41,211 nt of DNA, taken from positions 782,910-824,120 of the forward strand of contig BFEA01000401.1 in NCBI GenBank assembly GCA_003427395.1, given 5' to 3'. The notes beneath the pieces are model-generated. The model saw nothing but the letters and a program-made list of their open reading frames with translations, was not told the origin of the DNA and did not search any database. Position 1 is the stretch's first letter. Each line of letters begins with the position of its first letter. Below are positions 21,735 to 33,035 of the stretch, one piece after another. The stretch comes from Chara braunii. Its lineage: Eukaryota; Streptophyta; Charophyceae; Charales; Characeae. Made by a program: the position numbers and the translations under genes.

Positions 21735-24700
21735 ATGTATTGCTATCCTGTGCCTGTCAGCCGATTGACTCAAATGACAGACTCCCGTGGACAACAATGC
21801 TCAATGGCCACACGGTTCCCATCCGCCCCCTTACATACACAGGGCACGCAGATGGACACAAGGAGCCAAATGACAGACGCTCGTAGGCAACAAGGCTCAA
21901 CGACCACCCTGCCCCCGCCTGACCCCCCACCTACACAGGTCCCGCAGATGGATACAACCTCGCCTACTCTCGCACACCCCTCGTTGCCACGACCCGCATC
22001 TCCCCCCGTCTTCCCTAGAATCAGAAAACCCCCTCAATGGGCGGTGCAGCTGGCCAGAGCAGATATAGACATTCGCTCCATCAATGTCAATGGACTTATC
22101 CAAGCAACTGCAGAGAAGAAAAGTGCCATATGGGACATGATCAAATCCCTGGTGAACGGTGGCTGGCCAGATGCAGTGTGCATCCAAGAAACGCATCTCC
22201 AAGACAGCCCGCAACATGCAGCAAAGGCCAAATTCATTTGGCCTTACACATCTTTCTCTGCACCCGCAGTTGACAGAGCATCGGTGGGGGTAGCAATATG
22301 GCTGCCGCCCTCCTCAAGACTCAGACCGCTGTCACTCCAGCACGACCATCAACAAGGAAGGTGAATTTGTCTCAAAGTGGCATATGACGAGGACGAATTT
22401 TATCTTGTTAACGGGTATGCCCCGAACGATCCCACCGAGAGGGTCGACCTCTGGCTTTCTCTACACCAGCACATACCGCAAGACGGCCCGACCATAATGG
22501 TCGGAGACTTCAACACGACCTTGGACCCGGCAATGAACCGAAGGTCTGCCTCCCAGCGGTCGGAATCGACGACGCCTTCACTGTCGGACTTGGGCCCGGA
22601 CGCGCTGACGTTGACACAACTAATGGCAGATAGGCAACCAGAAGATGCCTATAGAGTGTTGCATCCTGCACAGAAAGCTTACACATGTATGTTGTCTAGA
22701 GGAGACCGGGGCTTGACCAACTCGCGTACAGATCTCACTCTGGTATCCAAGGACCTAATGGGCCTGGTTACAACTGTAGAGATAACTCCAATCAGCCCTA
22801 GCAGGTCCTTTGATCATAGAATGATCACGCTGGGCCTCTCCCTCCATACTCATATCGAAAGGGGACCCGGGTTCTATAAATTTAACACTTCGCTGCTCCC
22901 CCTCACCAAATTCAAAGACATGGTTCATGAGTTCTGACAGTATTGGCGGTCCACAAAACCTCAACGGGAAGCACAACAAACAGTCGTGTGGTTTAATGAC
23001 GACATTGCTCAACTCAGAGATAAAACCAAAAAAATTTCCATACAATGTGCAAGGGACCGCAAGGCGATACTTGACCGACTTCTGCAAGAACTTGAGGACT
23101 GGGACAGCGAGCTCATGAACGATCCCTTACACGCCCACTCCTTCCAAAAGCTCCAAGAGGCAAGGGACCACCTCCAAGCCTATTTGGAAAGACAGTCGCA
23201 CACATGGAGGATACAAGCCAGAATTAAACGACAACAATTAGATGGAACAATGGCGAGGTCCTTCTTTAACAAGGCGAAAGTCCGAATGAGAGCTTCTGTT
23301 GTTCCCAGGCTTAGACACCCCTTAGATGACACGGCCCAAGTGGCTACCAATGAGTACACCATAGCAAATTACGCCGCCAAATACTATAGTCACCTGTTCA
23401 CTTCTCAAACCCCCAACAACAACACGAAAGATGTTCACAAGGCCAGGGAAGAGCTACTTCAAACCATGCAATCACGCCTCTTACCAACGCAAAAAACAGA
23501 CATGGACAAACTGCTCTCACAGGATGAAATATGGGCAGCCTTGCTTGATATGGACGACGAGAAGACACCCGACATTGACTCCTTTCCCAAAGAATTCTGG
23601 GTGCACTTCTGAGACCTCCTCAAAGACGATCTGATGGAATATATAAAGGCTGTCCAGAAGGAGGGCTCCTTTGGGGGCATGACTGGCCAAGGAGTGACCA
23701 CACTCCTGTACAAAAAGGGGGACAAAGAGGACATCAGAAACTATAGACCTATCACCCTACTCCCTGTCCCCTACAAACTGGTCACCAAGACACTTACATC
23801 CGCCTGTTGCCGTCTATGAACATATTGATCCACCCCGACCAAATTGGATTTATGGCCAACCGAAATATTCAGGATAACATTCTCCTGGTCAACGAAACCA
23901 TCAAGTATGCACGCCAGCGGAGGCCCAAACAACCATTCTGTTTATAGACTTTGAGAAAGTGTATGACCACGTTGGCTGGGACTTCGTGGATATGTGCCTG
24001 GCCAGAATGAATTTTGGTCCCGTATTCTGCCACTGGGTCCAACTCCTTTATAGATCGGCCACTACAAATACAATGCTTAATGACCACCTCTCACAGCCGA
24101 TAACGCTGCAGAGGTCAGTACATCAAAGCGATCCCATCGCGCCCCTTCTCTTTGTCATAGTGATGGAGGCCCTCCCATCGCTGATTAGAGCCCAATGCCA
24201 TCTGAAAATCAGCAAGGTCCCCATCCCCGAAATTCCGGACCACCTTATCGTAGTGACCTCGTTGTTTGCTAACGACCTTACGGTCCTGATAAGTGCAAAC
24301 GCCGAGAGCCTTCAAGCCCTCACCCTTATGATACATCTCTTTTCACTGGCAATAGATATGAAAGTTGGTGGCTCCACCCCCAGGACTTGCCCCCTCCACC
24401 GGACCCATATGTGGCGTGGGCAAGAAAGAGGACGCTATCAGGATCCTGGGAGTGAGGCTGACGACACTGGGGCCCCCACCTGACCACGGGGACGACCTTG
24501 TGAATATGGCCATCGAACACCTGGCAAGATGGGAGGGCCTACACACTTCGTTGGTGGGCCGGGCGCTGGCAATGAACAACGCTATCCTTGCGGGCATATG
24601 GTACAAACTGGCAGTTTGGCCACTGAACCCACAACAATACTCTAGGCTAAGGAAGACCCTCACAACGTACCTCTGGAAAAATAACACCAAAACGAAGGGT

Positions 24701-26552
24701 TGCATGAGCAGGGTCAGCTGGGATACCCTCACACAACCAAGAGCCAAAGGAGGTCTGGGGATACTGGATCCCGAAAGAGAGAGTGAGGCCAAGATTTTCA
24801 AAGTGCTGATTTGACTCCTCGTCGGAAATGACATCCTGTGGGCCCCCTTGGCCTGTGTGCAGATTGCCAGTCTTCCACCTGATGCTGAGCCTCCCAATCG
24901 GGTGCACCCTCTTCAATGGTTGACCAATAGTCATTGGACAATCTCGAGTCCCCGCAGGCACCAGCATGCGACAGGTGCGGCACTGGCCACCAGGCAGGAC
25001 ATCCCCCTCGACCCCCTTTGGCCATACATGATAAAGCTGTGGAGAAAACGTGGCCGTAAACAGAAGCCCCCGCCCAATAGATGGCAGTCCATTTGGAGAC
25101 AGCCGTTGTTTGGCAACCCATTCATCCTCGACGAAGCCGGCAACCCATTTACGCTCTCGGCTAACTCTCCCTGACTCTCCTGGGTTAACAAAGGAATCTA
25201 TATGGTGGGTGACCTTCGGGACACAGCTGAGCAAAACTGGGCCACACCGCAACAGTTGCAGGCTAAGCTGAAGTACATAAAGAATGTCGCTGAAAAGGCC
25301 CGTCAAATAATAGAAGCCCTTCCTTTGGCCTGGTGGCAAATCCTCAAAACTGGCCCGACTATCCAACAACACGACTGGGTGGTCAAGTACAATGACCTCC
25401 CCAGCCCAACCGCTGTCTATAAGGTGCACAATACTCATGGCAGGAATTGCTCATTGGAAGCTTTCGTCCCGCACACTGCAGGACTGCGGTTCTCTCCACT
25501 AGCCCGGAATGAAGATTTGGACACCACAGAATCGTGGGTAGGGTTGATGAATGTGAGAGTGGTGGGCGACGATGATAAGGGCTACAATGTATACGAACCC
25601 GCCAAGCCTATTGCCCGCCTCCCCTTTGACCCGGATGACTGGGAATGGACGGGCCAACAGTCTATGCACATCTGGGACCACACGGTTAAAGGGGGATATA
25701 GAGCATCTCGCCCACAACAACAGATTGGACAGACAATCGCACACAGATGGGGGCGTGATTCATCGTTGAACCCACAGCTGCTTAACAGCCTCCCCAGGGA
25801 TAAGTACTCCAAAATAATGCTCGCAAACCTCAGATCTGTACAATGGCAAATCCTGCACCTTTGTCTTCTCACTCCCTATTGGCTCGTCTCAAGAACGGAC
25901 CTCGAACAGAAAGGTCTGCTGTCCCCCGTCTGCTCCTATTGTGGCAGGGCAACACAACTGGCCAGAGCGGCACTCGAGCACTGTCTGTTGGCATGCCCAA
26001 TGGCTGCCCAAATATGGAGGTGGTGGGATGCAGCGTTCCATTCACTTACGGACATCCATATCCCGTGGGACCTGGGCCTCATCCTACTTGGCAAAAAACA
26101 ACACTTGCTGGTGCAATGGACACCTTTTGCCGCCAACCTCTTCTCGTACATGAGGCTGCACGTGCTCATGCAAACCTGGAGAACCAGGTGCTCTTTTGAG
26201 AGAAAAGACCATCAGTTCGGTCTCCAGCATGCACAACAAGCGATTGAGGAAGAGATCAGGTCCAATACACAGGGCCTGGAAGGCTATGAAACAAGAATAT
26301 CACGAACAGAGGGACCCCGTCCTCAGGGAGGCTTTGCGAGAGTCCTACTGCTAGATCTGGCAGGATCCGCACCAAGCCTTCTCCGAACTGATGGATGACC
26401 TCAATGTACAATGGAACAACTGGAGAGCAAATGAGCCCTCATGGCAAAGGAAGCCCCTGGACGACTTCGCAGTCCCGTACCTTCCGACTAACTTTGTGCT
26501 CATCCCCCAGGACCCCGGTTGCACAATGCCCCCTGCCCCCGTCCTGCACTGA
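21735..26552 (+). pseudogene. LINE D ORF2: endonuclease, RT, zf-RVT
   Basis: The first in-frame ATG (21735) lies 4 nt after the ORF1 stop. Endonuclease motifs in order: DIDIRSINVNGL (near 22067), CIQETHL, VGDFNTTLDP (near 22500) and SFDHRM. The RT follows: LSQDEIWAALLDM, GVTTLLYKKGDK, HPDQIGFMANRNIQDNI, LFIDFEKVYDHVGWD and SDPIAPLLFVIVMEAL. The catalytic box reads FANDL with AAC at 24271-24273, so the first aspartate is Asn. Zinc motif: Cys-x2-Cys-x12-His-x4-Cys (CSYCGRATQLARAALEHCLLAC, near 25930-25995). TGA stops occur at 22362, 22935, 23610, 24812 and 25172, several where Trp is expected. Frameshifts lie near 23800, 23910, 24370 and 26300-26380. Confidence 0.9.
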
Positions 26553-27454
26553 CCCCTCTCCTCCCTCCTGTACTCCTTGACATCACCGCCCAGCATCATC
26601 CCCCCCCATCCTCCTATTCTTTATCCCTTGCCACCCGACCACTTCTTTTGCAGCTGCTGACGACGGGGACAATGAGACGCTTCCATGCCGTTGTGACGGG
26701 TCCTGTACCCAATATGAGGAGAGATAGCACAACATCGTGTCATATTGCGACGCCACCACACTGAAAGGAGGACAGGGGGAGTAGCACCCCAATCAAGGTC
26801 TGGTATATTCTGCAAAGTCCGGGTGTGAGAACGACCTGAAATCTTGTGGGGACGACATGAACAACTGTGTGTCTTCAAGTCACTGTGGCGAACAACTCAT
26901 ATGATGACGACGACACCATCAACAAACGTGGGAGATGCGCAAGCCTGTAATGTATTGAGGAATTAGGACTTAGGGGGTTAGAATGTACTCCCCAAAACCC
27001 CCGCACGATGAGGTACCAGAAAAGATTATGACATATTAGGCGCTCAGTGAATGAGTGAAGAGGTACAGAAGGTTCAACTGCAGACTTGGGGACACAAAAT
27101 TCCCGCAGTTTGCAGCAGTCTCAAAAGATAACTTTTAACTGCCACAGTCTAACACTGTTTAACATTGTTCGGAAAACCATGTTCCAAAGGGTGGGGGCTG
27201 GGGAGCGGAGGTCAGTTTTGCCTACATGCACCGGGGCTCAGTCGACGGTGATGGTGCCCGACTCCATGAATAAGGAGAGTTGGCAGCCATGGGACTCGGG
27301 TTTGCCACCACCCAACCCAAGCTGTCATGTAGGCAAACGACTATATTGGGTAGGTGTGTAGCCTGATCTACAAGTCGTTTACTTCGAGGATGGACTATAC
27401 AGCTACCGATTACCACTAACAAATGTCTGTGTGAACAAGGTAACATGTTGTTCT
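26553..27454 (+). other. LINE D 3' untranslated region
   Basis: This non-coding stretch lies between the ORF2 end and the shared tail. It has no obvious similarity to the 3'UTRs of the minus-strand copies at 28.4-29.1 kb. No other gene is recognised inside. Confidence 0.6.
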
Positions 27455-27568
27455 GGGACGCTGGACCCGGTTTCCAGCAGGTGCAGCTCCCCACCAATAG
27501 ATGGAGCCTCCCCGAGAGTGATAGCGGTGTCTGCTCTTATCAGCACCCCTACCACCACCTCGGGTTGT

Positions 27569-27618
<50 letters not shown>
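27455..27618 (+). repeat. LINE 3' tail, long form, with 45-nt poly(A)
   Basis: It starts GGGACGCTGGACCCGG, contains CTCCCCACCAATAGATGG, and extends through CTGCTCTTATCAGCACC and CTCGGGTTGTTC into poly(A) at 27574-27618. The extension is shared with the two minus-strand copies at 28295 and 28717 and missing in LINE A and at 13843. Confidence 0.9.
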
Positions 27619-27620
<2 letters not shown>

Positions 27621-28014
27621 AGCCTTAAAAAAAAAAATAAAATAACTCTCAATTTCACCTTTCACTATCTACCTCACACTACTCCTAAGCCTATACAGGG
27701 GATCCCTGCAAGCATAGCTACCTCTCACGATTAAGGGGAAGCATATTGCCCCCCGCCCTAGTCGGCGGTGGTCAGGGAGTAGGGTGGGGCCGCCAATGTG
27801 TGCGTGGGGGGGGTGGGCTAATGCAAAGAAGGAGCATTTTGCCAGTAGCTGTGCCTCCCATCTACTTCCCCTCTCCCACATGCCACACACAACCCACTCA
27901 TGCTATAGCTTAGTTAAAAAAAAAAAAAAAGAGAGAGAGAGGGATTCTAAAGATCTCTTTCATGGTTTAGAATCTCATCATGCACTTCATGAAACTTTTG
28001 CGCTTCTTCGTCTC
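27619..28014. other. Unassigned stretch with internal A-tract
   Basis: No coding family is seen. An A-tract at about 27915-27930 follows CTATAGCTTAGTT and is followed by GA repeats. This could be the 3' end of another small plus-strand retroelement, but nothing identifies it. Confidence 0.3.
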
Positions 28015-28184
28015 TGACAGCCAATGGGAGGCAGCTTGTAGGGCCTCGCCACACGGCATGCGAAACAAAAAAATTCACGAGTCCGCTTCATGTTGTCTTT
28101 GACAGCCAATGGGAGGCAGCTTGTGGGGCCTCGCCACACGCCATGTGAAACAAAAAATTTCACGAGTCCACTTCATGTTCACAC
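28015..28184. repeat. 85-bp tandem duplication
   Basis: TGACAGCCAATGGGAGGCAG starts at 28015 and again at 28100. The two 85-bp units differ at a few positions only and end in the CACTTCATGTT/CGCTTCATGTT region. Similar CACTTCATG text just upstream (27981) hints at an older partial unit. Confidence 0.9.
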
Positions 28185-28276
28185 CGGCCCACACAAATCT
28201 CAATGGTGAAAAAACCTCGTTAGGTGTCAGGTCCTTGTCAGATTGCTGCCACCCGCCTGCATCACCTCAATTTTCG

Positions 28277-28692
28277 TTTTTTTTTTTTTTTTTTAACAAG
28301 AAACAACCCGAGTGAGTGCTAGGGGTGCTGATAAGAGCAGACACCACTAGCATACTCGGGGAGGCTCCATCTATTGGTGGGGAGCAACACCTGCTGGAAA
28401 GCGGGTCCAATGTCCCTCAACATTTTAGGAAGGGGCATTTTGTAAACCAGAGTTATGTAACCGTGCCACGTGTCCATATTTTAGGAAGGGGCATTTTGTA
28501 AACCAGAGTTATGTAACCGTGCCACGTGTCCATACTAGTATAAACATGAGTGAACACCTGAATCGACATGCAGGCACACGTCATTATTTCGATGAGCAGC
28601 ATTGATTGCCCTCAACTGAGGGGATTAACTGGCCATCGCAGTCTAACATCTTACCCCTAGTCTGAATCCCTCATCATCTTTAGAATAGGGGC
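28277..28692 (-). mobile_element. 5'-truncated LINE copy, 3'UTR and long tail only
   Basis: On the minus strand this holds the long-form tail (28295-28416) with its A-tract (T-run 28277-28294). It is preceded by 3'UTR sequence that aligns with the LINE E 3'UTR: AGCATTGATTGCCCT here and AGCATTAATTGCCCT at about 28893, each followed by AGGGGATT. No coding part remains. It sits immediately after the poly(A) of LINE E in reading order. Confidence 0.75.
28422..28533. repeat. Perfect 56-bp tandem duplication
   Basis: The 56-bp unit at 28422-28477 (starts ATTTTAGGAAGGGGCATTTT, ends CCACGTGTCCAT) is repeated exactly at 28478-28533. Perfect identity in such decayed DNA indicates a recent duplication or an assembly duplication. 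Confidence 0.95.
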
Positions 28693-28836
28693 TTTTTTTT
28701 TTCTTTTTTTTTTTTTGGCAAACCCTCGTCTCGTCAGTGTTAGTGGTGCTGGTAAGAGCAGACACCACTAGCACCAGGGGGGGGGGCTTCGTCTATTGGG
28801 GGAGCGTCACCTGCTGGAAAACGGGTCCAACGTCCC

Positions 28837-29169
28837 TTATACAGACTGTCAAAATGAAATACACCAGATCATAGTTTGAGAGGGTCCTGCCAGCATTAAT
28901 TGCCCTGGCGTCCAGGGGATTGACTGCGCAGGATGTGGGAAAGAAAGGGGGGGGCCTCTTCACTCTACTCGGGTGCCAGATACTTCATTACTTCCTAGCT
29001 CCTCCCTTCTTCTGGGCCATCTTGAGCCAAGCTGCTGGCGGGAAACTGGGTCCATCATCCCATTGTCCGTCGGGGGGGAGATCACTGGGGACACAAGTAG
29101 ATCCTCCCGGGCTTATAACTTCCGCATGCATATGTAGGTGATTGGGCTAAGGGCTTCAAGTTGTGTTAA
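28837..29169 (-). other. LINE E 3'UTR
   Basis: Non-coding sequence between the ORF2 end and the shared tail. It aligns in part with the 3'UTR of the truncated copy at 28417-28692. Confidence 0.6.
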
Positions 29170-31980
29170 TCAGGAGGGAATCTCTGCCAGGGAAAGAGCA
29201 TGGGGCGGGAACGGGAATGGGAAGTCTGAGGGAGGGCGCAGTGGGAACGTGGGTTCTATGTTAGTCCAATCTTTGAAAATAAGACGGTAGTCTCTCATGT
29301 CTTCCAAGTCCCTCTGTTCTTCTCCCTTATCTCCACTCCATTTCACTCTTGCTATCCATCCCTCTCTCTCCCGTCCTACCCAATCTGAGCAAAAGGCTGA
29401 AATACATCTCCTGACATCTCTAATTTGCCGAAAAAGGTCTAGCTGTGCTTTGGTGTCTAACCATCTTTGTGTGAGTTCAGCTTGGACCTGCTGTTGGATC
29501 TGTTCTGTGATTTCTGGCCCGTCTGCTCTTACCTTTTCCATGGCTAAGGTGCATCTCTGCCACCAAAGCGCCCATAACACTACTCTCCTTCCAAGTCTGA
29601 ACATATTCTCTACGAAGGTCATGGCTGCTACTAGCAGCGGCCAATGGCCGACCAATATGGCTTGCCAGGACCACGACCAAGGGATTTCCGCTTTCATTTT
29701 CCTCCATATGCGGTCCCACCATCGCCATGTGAATTGGGTGATTGGGCATTGCATGAAGATGTGTTCGATAGTCTCCGCTTTTTTGTGGAAGGGAAAAAGA
29801 CTCAAGCACCTCTAACACCATGTAAGTAGCAGACCTCTTTGTTCCAAATTGGTGCGATCAGCCAGCCAATCGTTGGTTGGTAGGCAGCGATGAGCGATTT
29901 GCCACTGCAGGGAGGTGATCTTCATAGGTTTAGATTTTGGTTCCTTGAACCAGTGGATCGGAGTCAGTAAAGAGCGATCCACATTTAAGTGTTTGGCCCA
30001 TCGGTCATTGACGGTGTCTCTCAGACACTTTTTTGGTCTGAGCATTTTATAGGCTGCCTTGACCGACAACTAGTGTAGGCTGATGTGACCCGGGGCACCC
30101 CGCGTCTGAGGGAGCTTCCAAGTCCATTCGACTGGGTCCACTGCCAGGTCCTGGATTGGTTTGGAGGGCTGGAACACCCATTTCTGCCCCTTCTCTTCTA
30201 TCACTCTTACCCGATACACAGATGGTCTCTCTTTCCATTCCAAAGGGGCTCTGTTTCCTTGAAAGGTGTCTGTCTGGTGATGGCGTAATGCTCGACAAAG
30301 ACCATTTGGGGGGAGATCATGTGTACCTGGCCCATCCTTAATGGGATCTTCGTACTTGCCACCCAATCCCCTTCCTTCAAGGTGGGGCCTTGTTTCAGAA
30401 TTCGGTACCATGTCAGTGGGATGGCTTCAATCAAGTTGCCCAGAAGCTCCTCTATATGGTGGCAGTACCGCAAACTTCCTCTCAATTGATCTCCTGTTTT
30501 CCAATCTCGTCTGTCTTTATCTCATAGGTCTCCAACTCTGTGCACCCCTCTTTTGACCCAACTGCACCAGGGCGTAGATGAACTTATCAGTACGCAACCT
30601 TTCGAATCTGTCACCCACCGGTTTCCAAACAGGGGTTGACGGTAGACTTCCTCCCATCGGTCGGGATTGACTTTGCCAGGGAGCGGAAGATTGTGCCAGG
30701 TTTCTAGCAGGGATGGTCAAAAGGTGTCCATTGTCTGACCGCCCTCCAACCCTTCTCTTCTGCGGGGGAGTTTACGTGGGATCGACCAAAAACGGTCTTC
30801 CAACCATACCATGGTCTCTGGGGGGTGAAGATAATTTTTTTTATCCATTTCAGTCGTAATGCTGCACTTGAGTAGCTGGGTCGATTATTTCCAGACCTCT
30901 CATTCCCTTTGGTTGGATTATTGAATCCCACACTACTCGACTTATTACGTTACTCTGCTCACCGTCCCCTCTCCATAGGAAAGGCGCTACCTTTTTTCTT
31001 AAACTCCTCAGGGCTGTTTTGCTCAGGGGCCATAGTGACTTATACCATAATGTCGCAAAGATAACATTGTTGATTTTACTAGGGCGTGGCCAAACAAGGA
31101 TGTGTGCTTGTTTCTCCAGTTGTTTAACTTTTGTTGAGTCGGGGCACTGATCCAATCATCATTAGTTGGCGGGCGTCCCTCTGTGGTCATTGTTACCCCT
31201 AGGATTCTTACTGGTTGTCTAGTGGCTTCCATGCAATGCGTGGTGATTCCGGAGGGCGCCCCCCTTGATAATTGATCCACCATCCCTGTGTTGTGCTCCC
31301 CAAGTTGACTTTCATGTCAGAGACCTTGGCAAATTTGTCCATCATCGATTGGATTTCCTGCATGTTGCCATGCGTGGCCTCTGCCAGGATTGCGAGATCG
31401 TTTGCAAAAAGGGAGCAAACTGGGATTGCGTCCTCCGAAATGTGTGTGACTCGGATTCTGGTGATGTTTTTATTCGCCTGAAGGTTGGCAGCAAGTGTCT
31501 CCATAATGACCAAAAAAAGGAAAGGGGCGATTGGGTCCCCTTGGCGTACCGACCGTTCCAGGCGTAGAGGAGGTGCTAAGCTTCCGTTGACTTGGACACA
31601 AGTCGTTGCATTCTGATGCAAAATTCGTATCCAGCGTTTAAAGTCTGTGGCCCAAAATTCATTTTTTCCAGGCATCTATCCAAGAATAACCAGTCACTAT
31701 GGTCGTAGGTTTTTTCGAAGTCTATAAACACGAGGGCTGCGTTCTGCCGAGAGTGTTTTGTGAGTTGAAGTACCTCATGGATTAACAAGATGTTTTGTTG
31801 TTTGTTCCTGTTTTCCATGAAGCCTGTTCGAGAGGATGGATAATGTCTTCCATGACCGGGATCATTCTATTAGCCAAAATTTTGGACAACATCTTGTATA
31901 CTACTATAAGAAGAGTGATCGGAAGGTAATTTCTGATATCCATTTTGTCCCTTTTTTTATATAGAAGGGTCAGTATCTCC
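29170..31980 (-). pseudogene. LINE E ORF2 remnant: RT core to C-terminus
   Basis: Motifs in order: LTLLYKKRDKMDIRNYLPIT, MENRNKQQNILLIHE (31818 down), LVFIDFEKTYDHSDWLFLD, RSVRQGDPIAPFLFLVIMET, and the catalytic box FANDL with AAC at 31400-31402 (minus), so the first aspartate is Asn. Then come FLWRGDGEQSNVISRVVWDS and ITSLQWQIAHRCLPTNDWL. The zinc motif has its second Cys replaced by His (WCYLH) before HIFMQC near 29740-29820. The C-terminal region (29805-29170) is a long open frame with QIWR-type helices and ends PFPFPPHALSLAEIPS. Frameshifts break the rest. Confidence 0.85.
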
Positions 31981-31981
31981 T

Positions 31982-32740
31982 ATGGGTGAGAGTGCAGACC
32001 AGATTAAGAAACAAACAGTCAACAACGCACAAATGAAGAATAGTCAAGGCGAGTCTCAAAGAGTGAGGGGAGAAGGATCAAAGTTTGTGGGTCCTGATCC
32101 AGTGAGCTATCTTCCTAGATCAAACCAAGCTAAGGGGACGGAATGGAGGGTAGTAAGTAGAAGAGAACAAAAAAAAAAAAAAAAAAAACAGACCGCCTCC
32201 CACTGAAGCAAGATCTACATGAAGAACGTCATACTGAGCATGTTCTTGTATCTGCAGAGGAGTAGGTAAATCACCCAATGGATATTGATCTTCTTAAAGT
32301 AGCAATGAGTGTAGAGCCCATGGAGGTAGAGTCTATTCCAATTGTGATCCCCAATTTTTCGCCTCGTTTGGACAACAACAAAGAAGGGGGGGGTGACCTT
32401 CATTATGAACTAACAAGGTTGGGAGATTGGTTGATCCAGAATCTGCAAACAAAATTTCCAGAATGGAACGAAGAATTTTGGATGCAGTTTCGAAGCCACC
32501 TGATGCTTGTGCTGGTAAATAGTGAAAGTCTAAAACTGGCACTACAATATGGTCTTCCGCATGACTCAGATTGGTCCAATACGAGCCACAAACTACTAAA
32601 TGTAGTAACAGATAAGTTTCTTCCTCACCTTTTGACAAATGGTAGTTTGCAGGATAGTTTGCAGGGTTTTACTCCATAGGAGACAGAGAAGGTGGATGAG
32701 ACTTCAGCTGATCATATGATCAAGACACAGTCTAGCTGCC
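31982..32740 (+). pseudogene. LINE F: plus-strand ORF1 fragment with module M1
   Basis: The left part reads a charged Gln/Lys-rich region and contains a 20-nt A-run (near 32169-32188). The frame 32278-32679 carries module M1: LTRLGDWLIQNLQTKFPEWN, then SESLKLALQYGLPHDSDW and KLLNVVTDKF. It lines up with LINE B ORF1 (LRNLAEWLIGQLQ ... SPSLKHALGQGL ... WNIVHQKF). A stop at 32677 (TAG) is followed by an acidic linker up to about 32740, where a minus-strand gypsy fragment begins. It is A+T-rich like LINE A. Confidence 0.7.
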
Positions 32741-33035
32741 TGAGGGTACTCGATGCGTGGAGGGGTGTCGTCACTAACTCGGCGAGATACGATGTCGGAA
32801 ACAACGAACTCCTCGTGACCGTCCACCATGATAGTTGGAGGGCGCTCATAAGGACGTCCGACAAAGCGCTCGGACGGTCTGCGATAAGGACGCAATAAAG
32901 AAACGTGGTAAACATCGTGTATGTGAGTCTGTCGAAGGTAATCACGTAGCTTCACACGGAAGCTGACTGGACTAGCGGCAGTATCAGAGCGGACGGCATA
33001 AAGGATGCGGCATGGACCGAAGAAACAACGCCCTA
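32741..33035 (-). pseudogene. Ty3/gypsy integrase C-terminus and chromodomain fragment
   Basis: On the minus strand the frame reads GRCFFGPCRILYAV, then FRVKLRDYLRQTHIHDVYHV, SLLRPYRRPSERF and DGHEEFVVSDIVSRRV. The order of FFGP, HDVYHVSLLRPY and a DGHEEFVVSDI-type chromodomain start is diagnostic of the pol C-terminus of chromoviruses, which direct integration to heterochromatin. Only this end of pol is present. It is joined to LINE F on one side and to G+C-rich DNA on the other. Confidence 0.85.

Larger units (their letters stand above)
19403..27618 (+). mobile_element. LINE D: near full-length LINE with both ORFs
   Basis: This is the most complete element: 5' leader, ORF1 (19517-21730), ORF2 (21735-26552), a 3'UTR of about 900 bp, the long-form 3' tail (27455-27573) and a 45-nt poly(A). 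The 5' boundary is uncertain and may lie anywhere between the SINE end and 19517. Both ORFs are disabled, mainly by single-base stops plus a few frameshifts. I found no convincing target-site duplication. Confidence 0.9.
28693..31980 (-). mobile_element. LINE E: 3' half of a minus-strand LINE
   Basis: In minus-strand order: RT from ILTLLYKKRDK (about 31975) through connection region and zinc motif to the C-terminus at 29170, 3'UTR, long-form tail (28717-28836) and an A-tract (28693-28716). It starts abruptly at 31980 at the same RT position where LINE B is cut. Its base composition resembles LINE B. It may be the missing 3' half of LINE B or of a close sister copy. Confidence 0.85.

Noticed and set aside
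24647-25438. 263-codon minus-strand ORF
   Set aside because: It lies antisense to the LINE D ORF2 connection region, whose plus-strand frame matches LINEs A and E. It has no recognisable domain.
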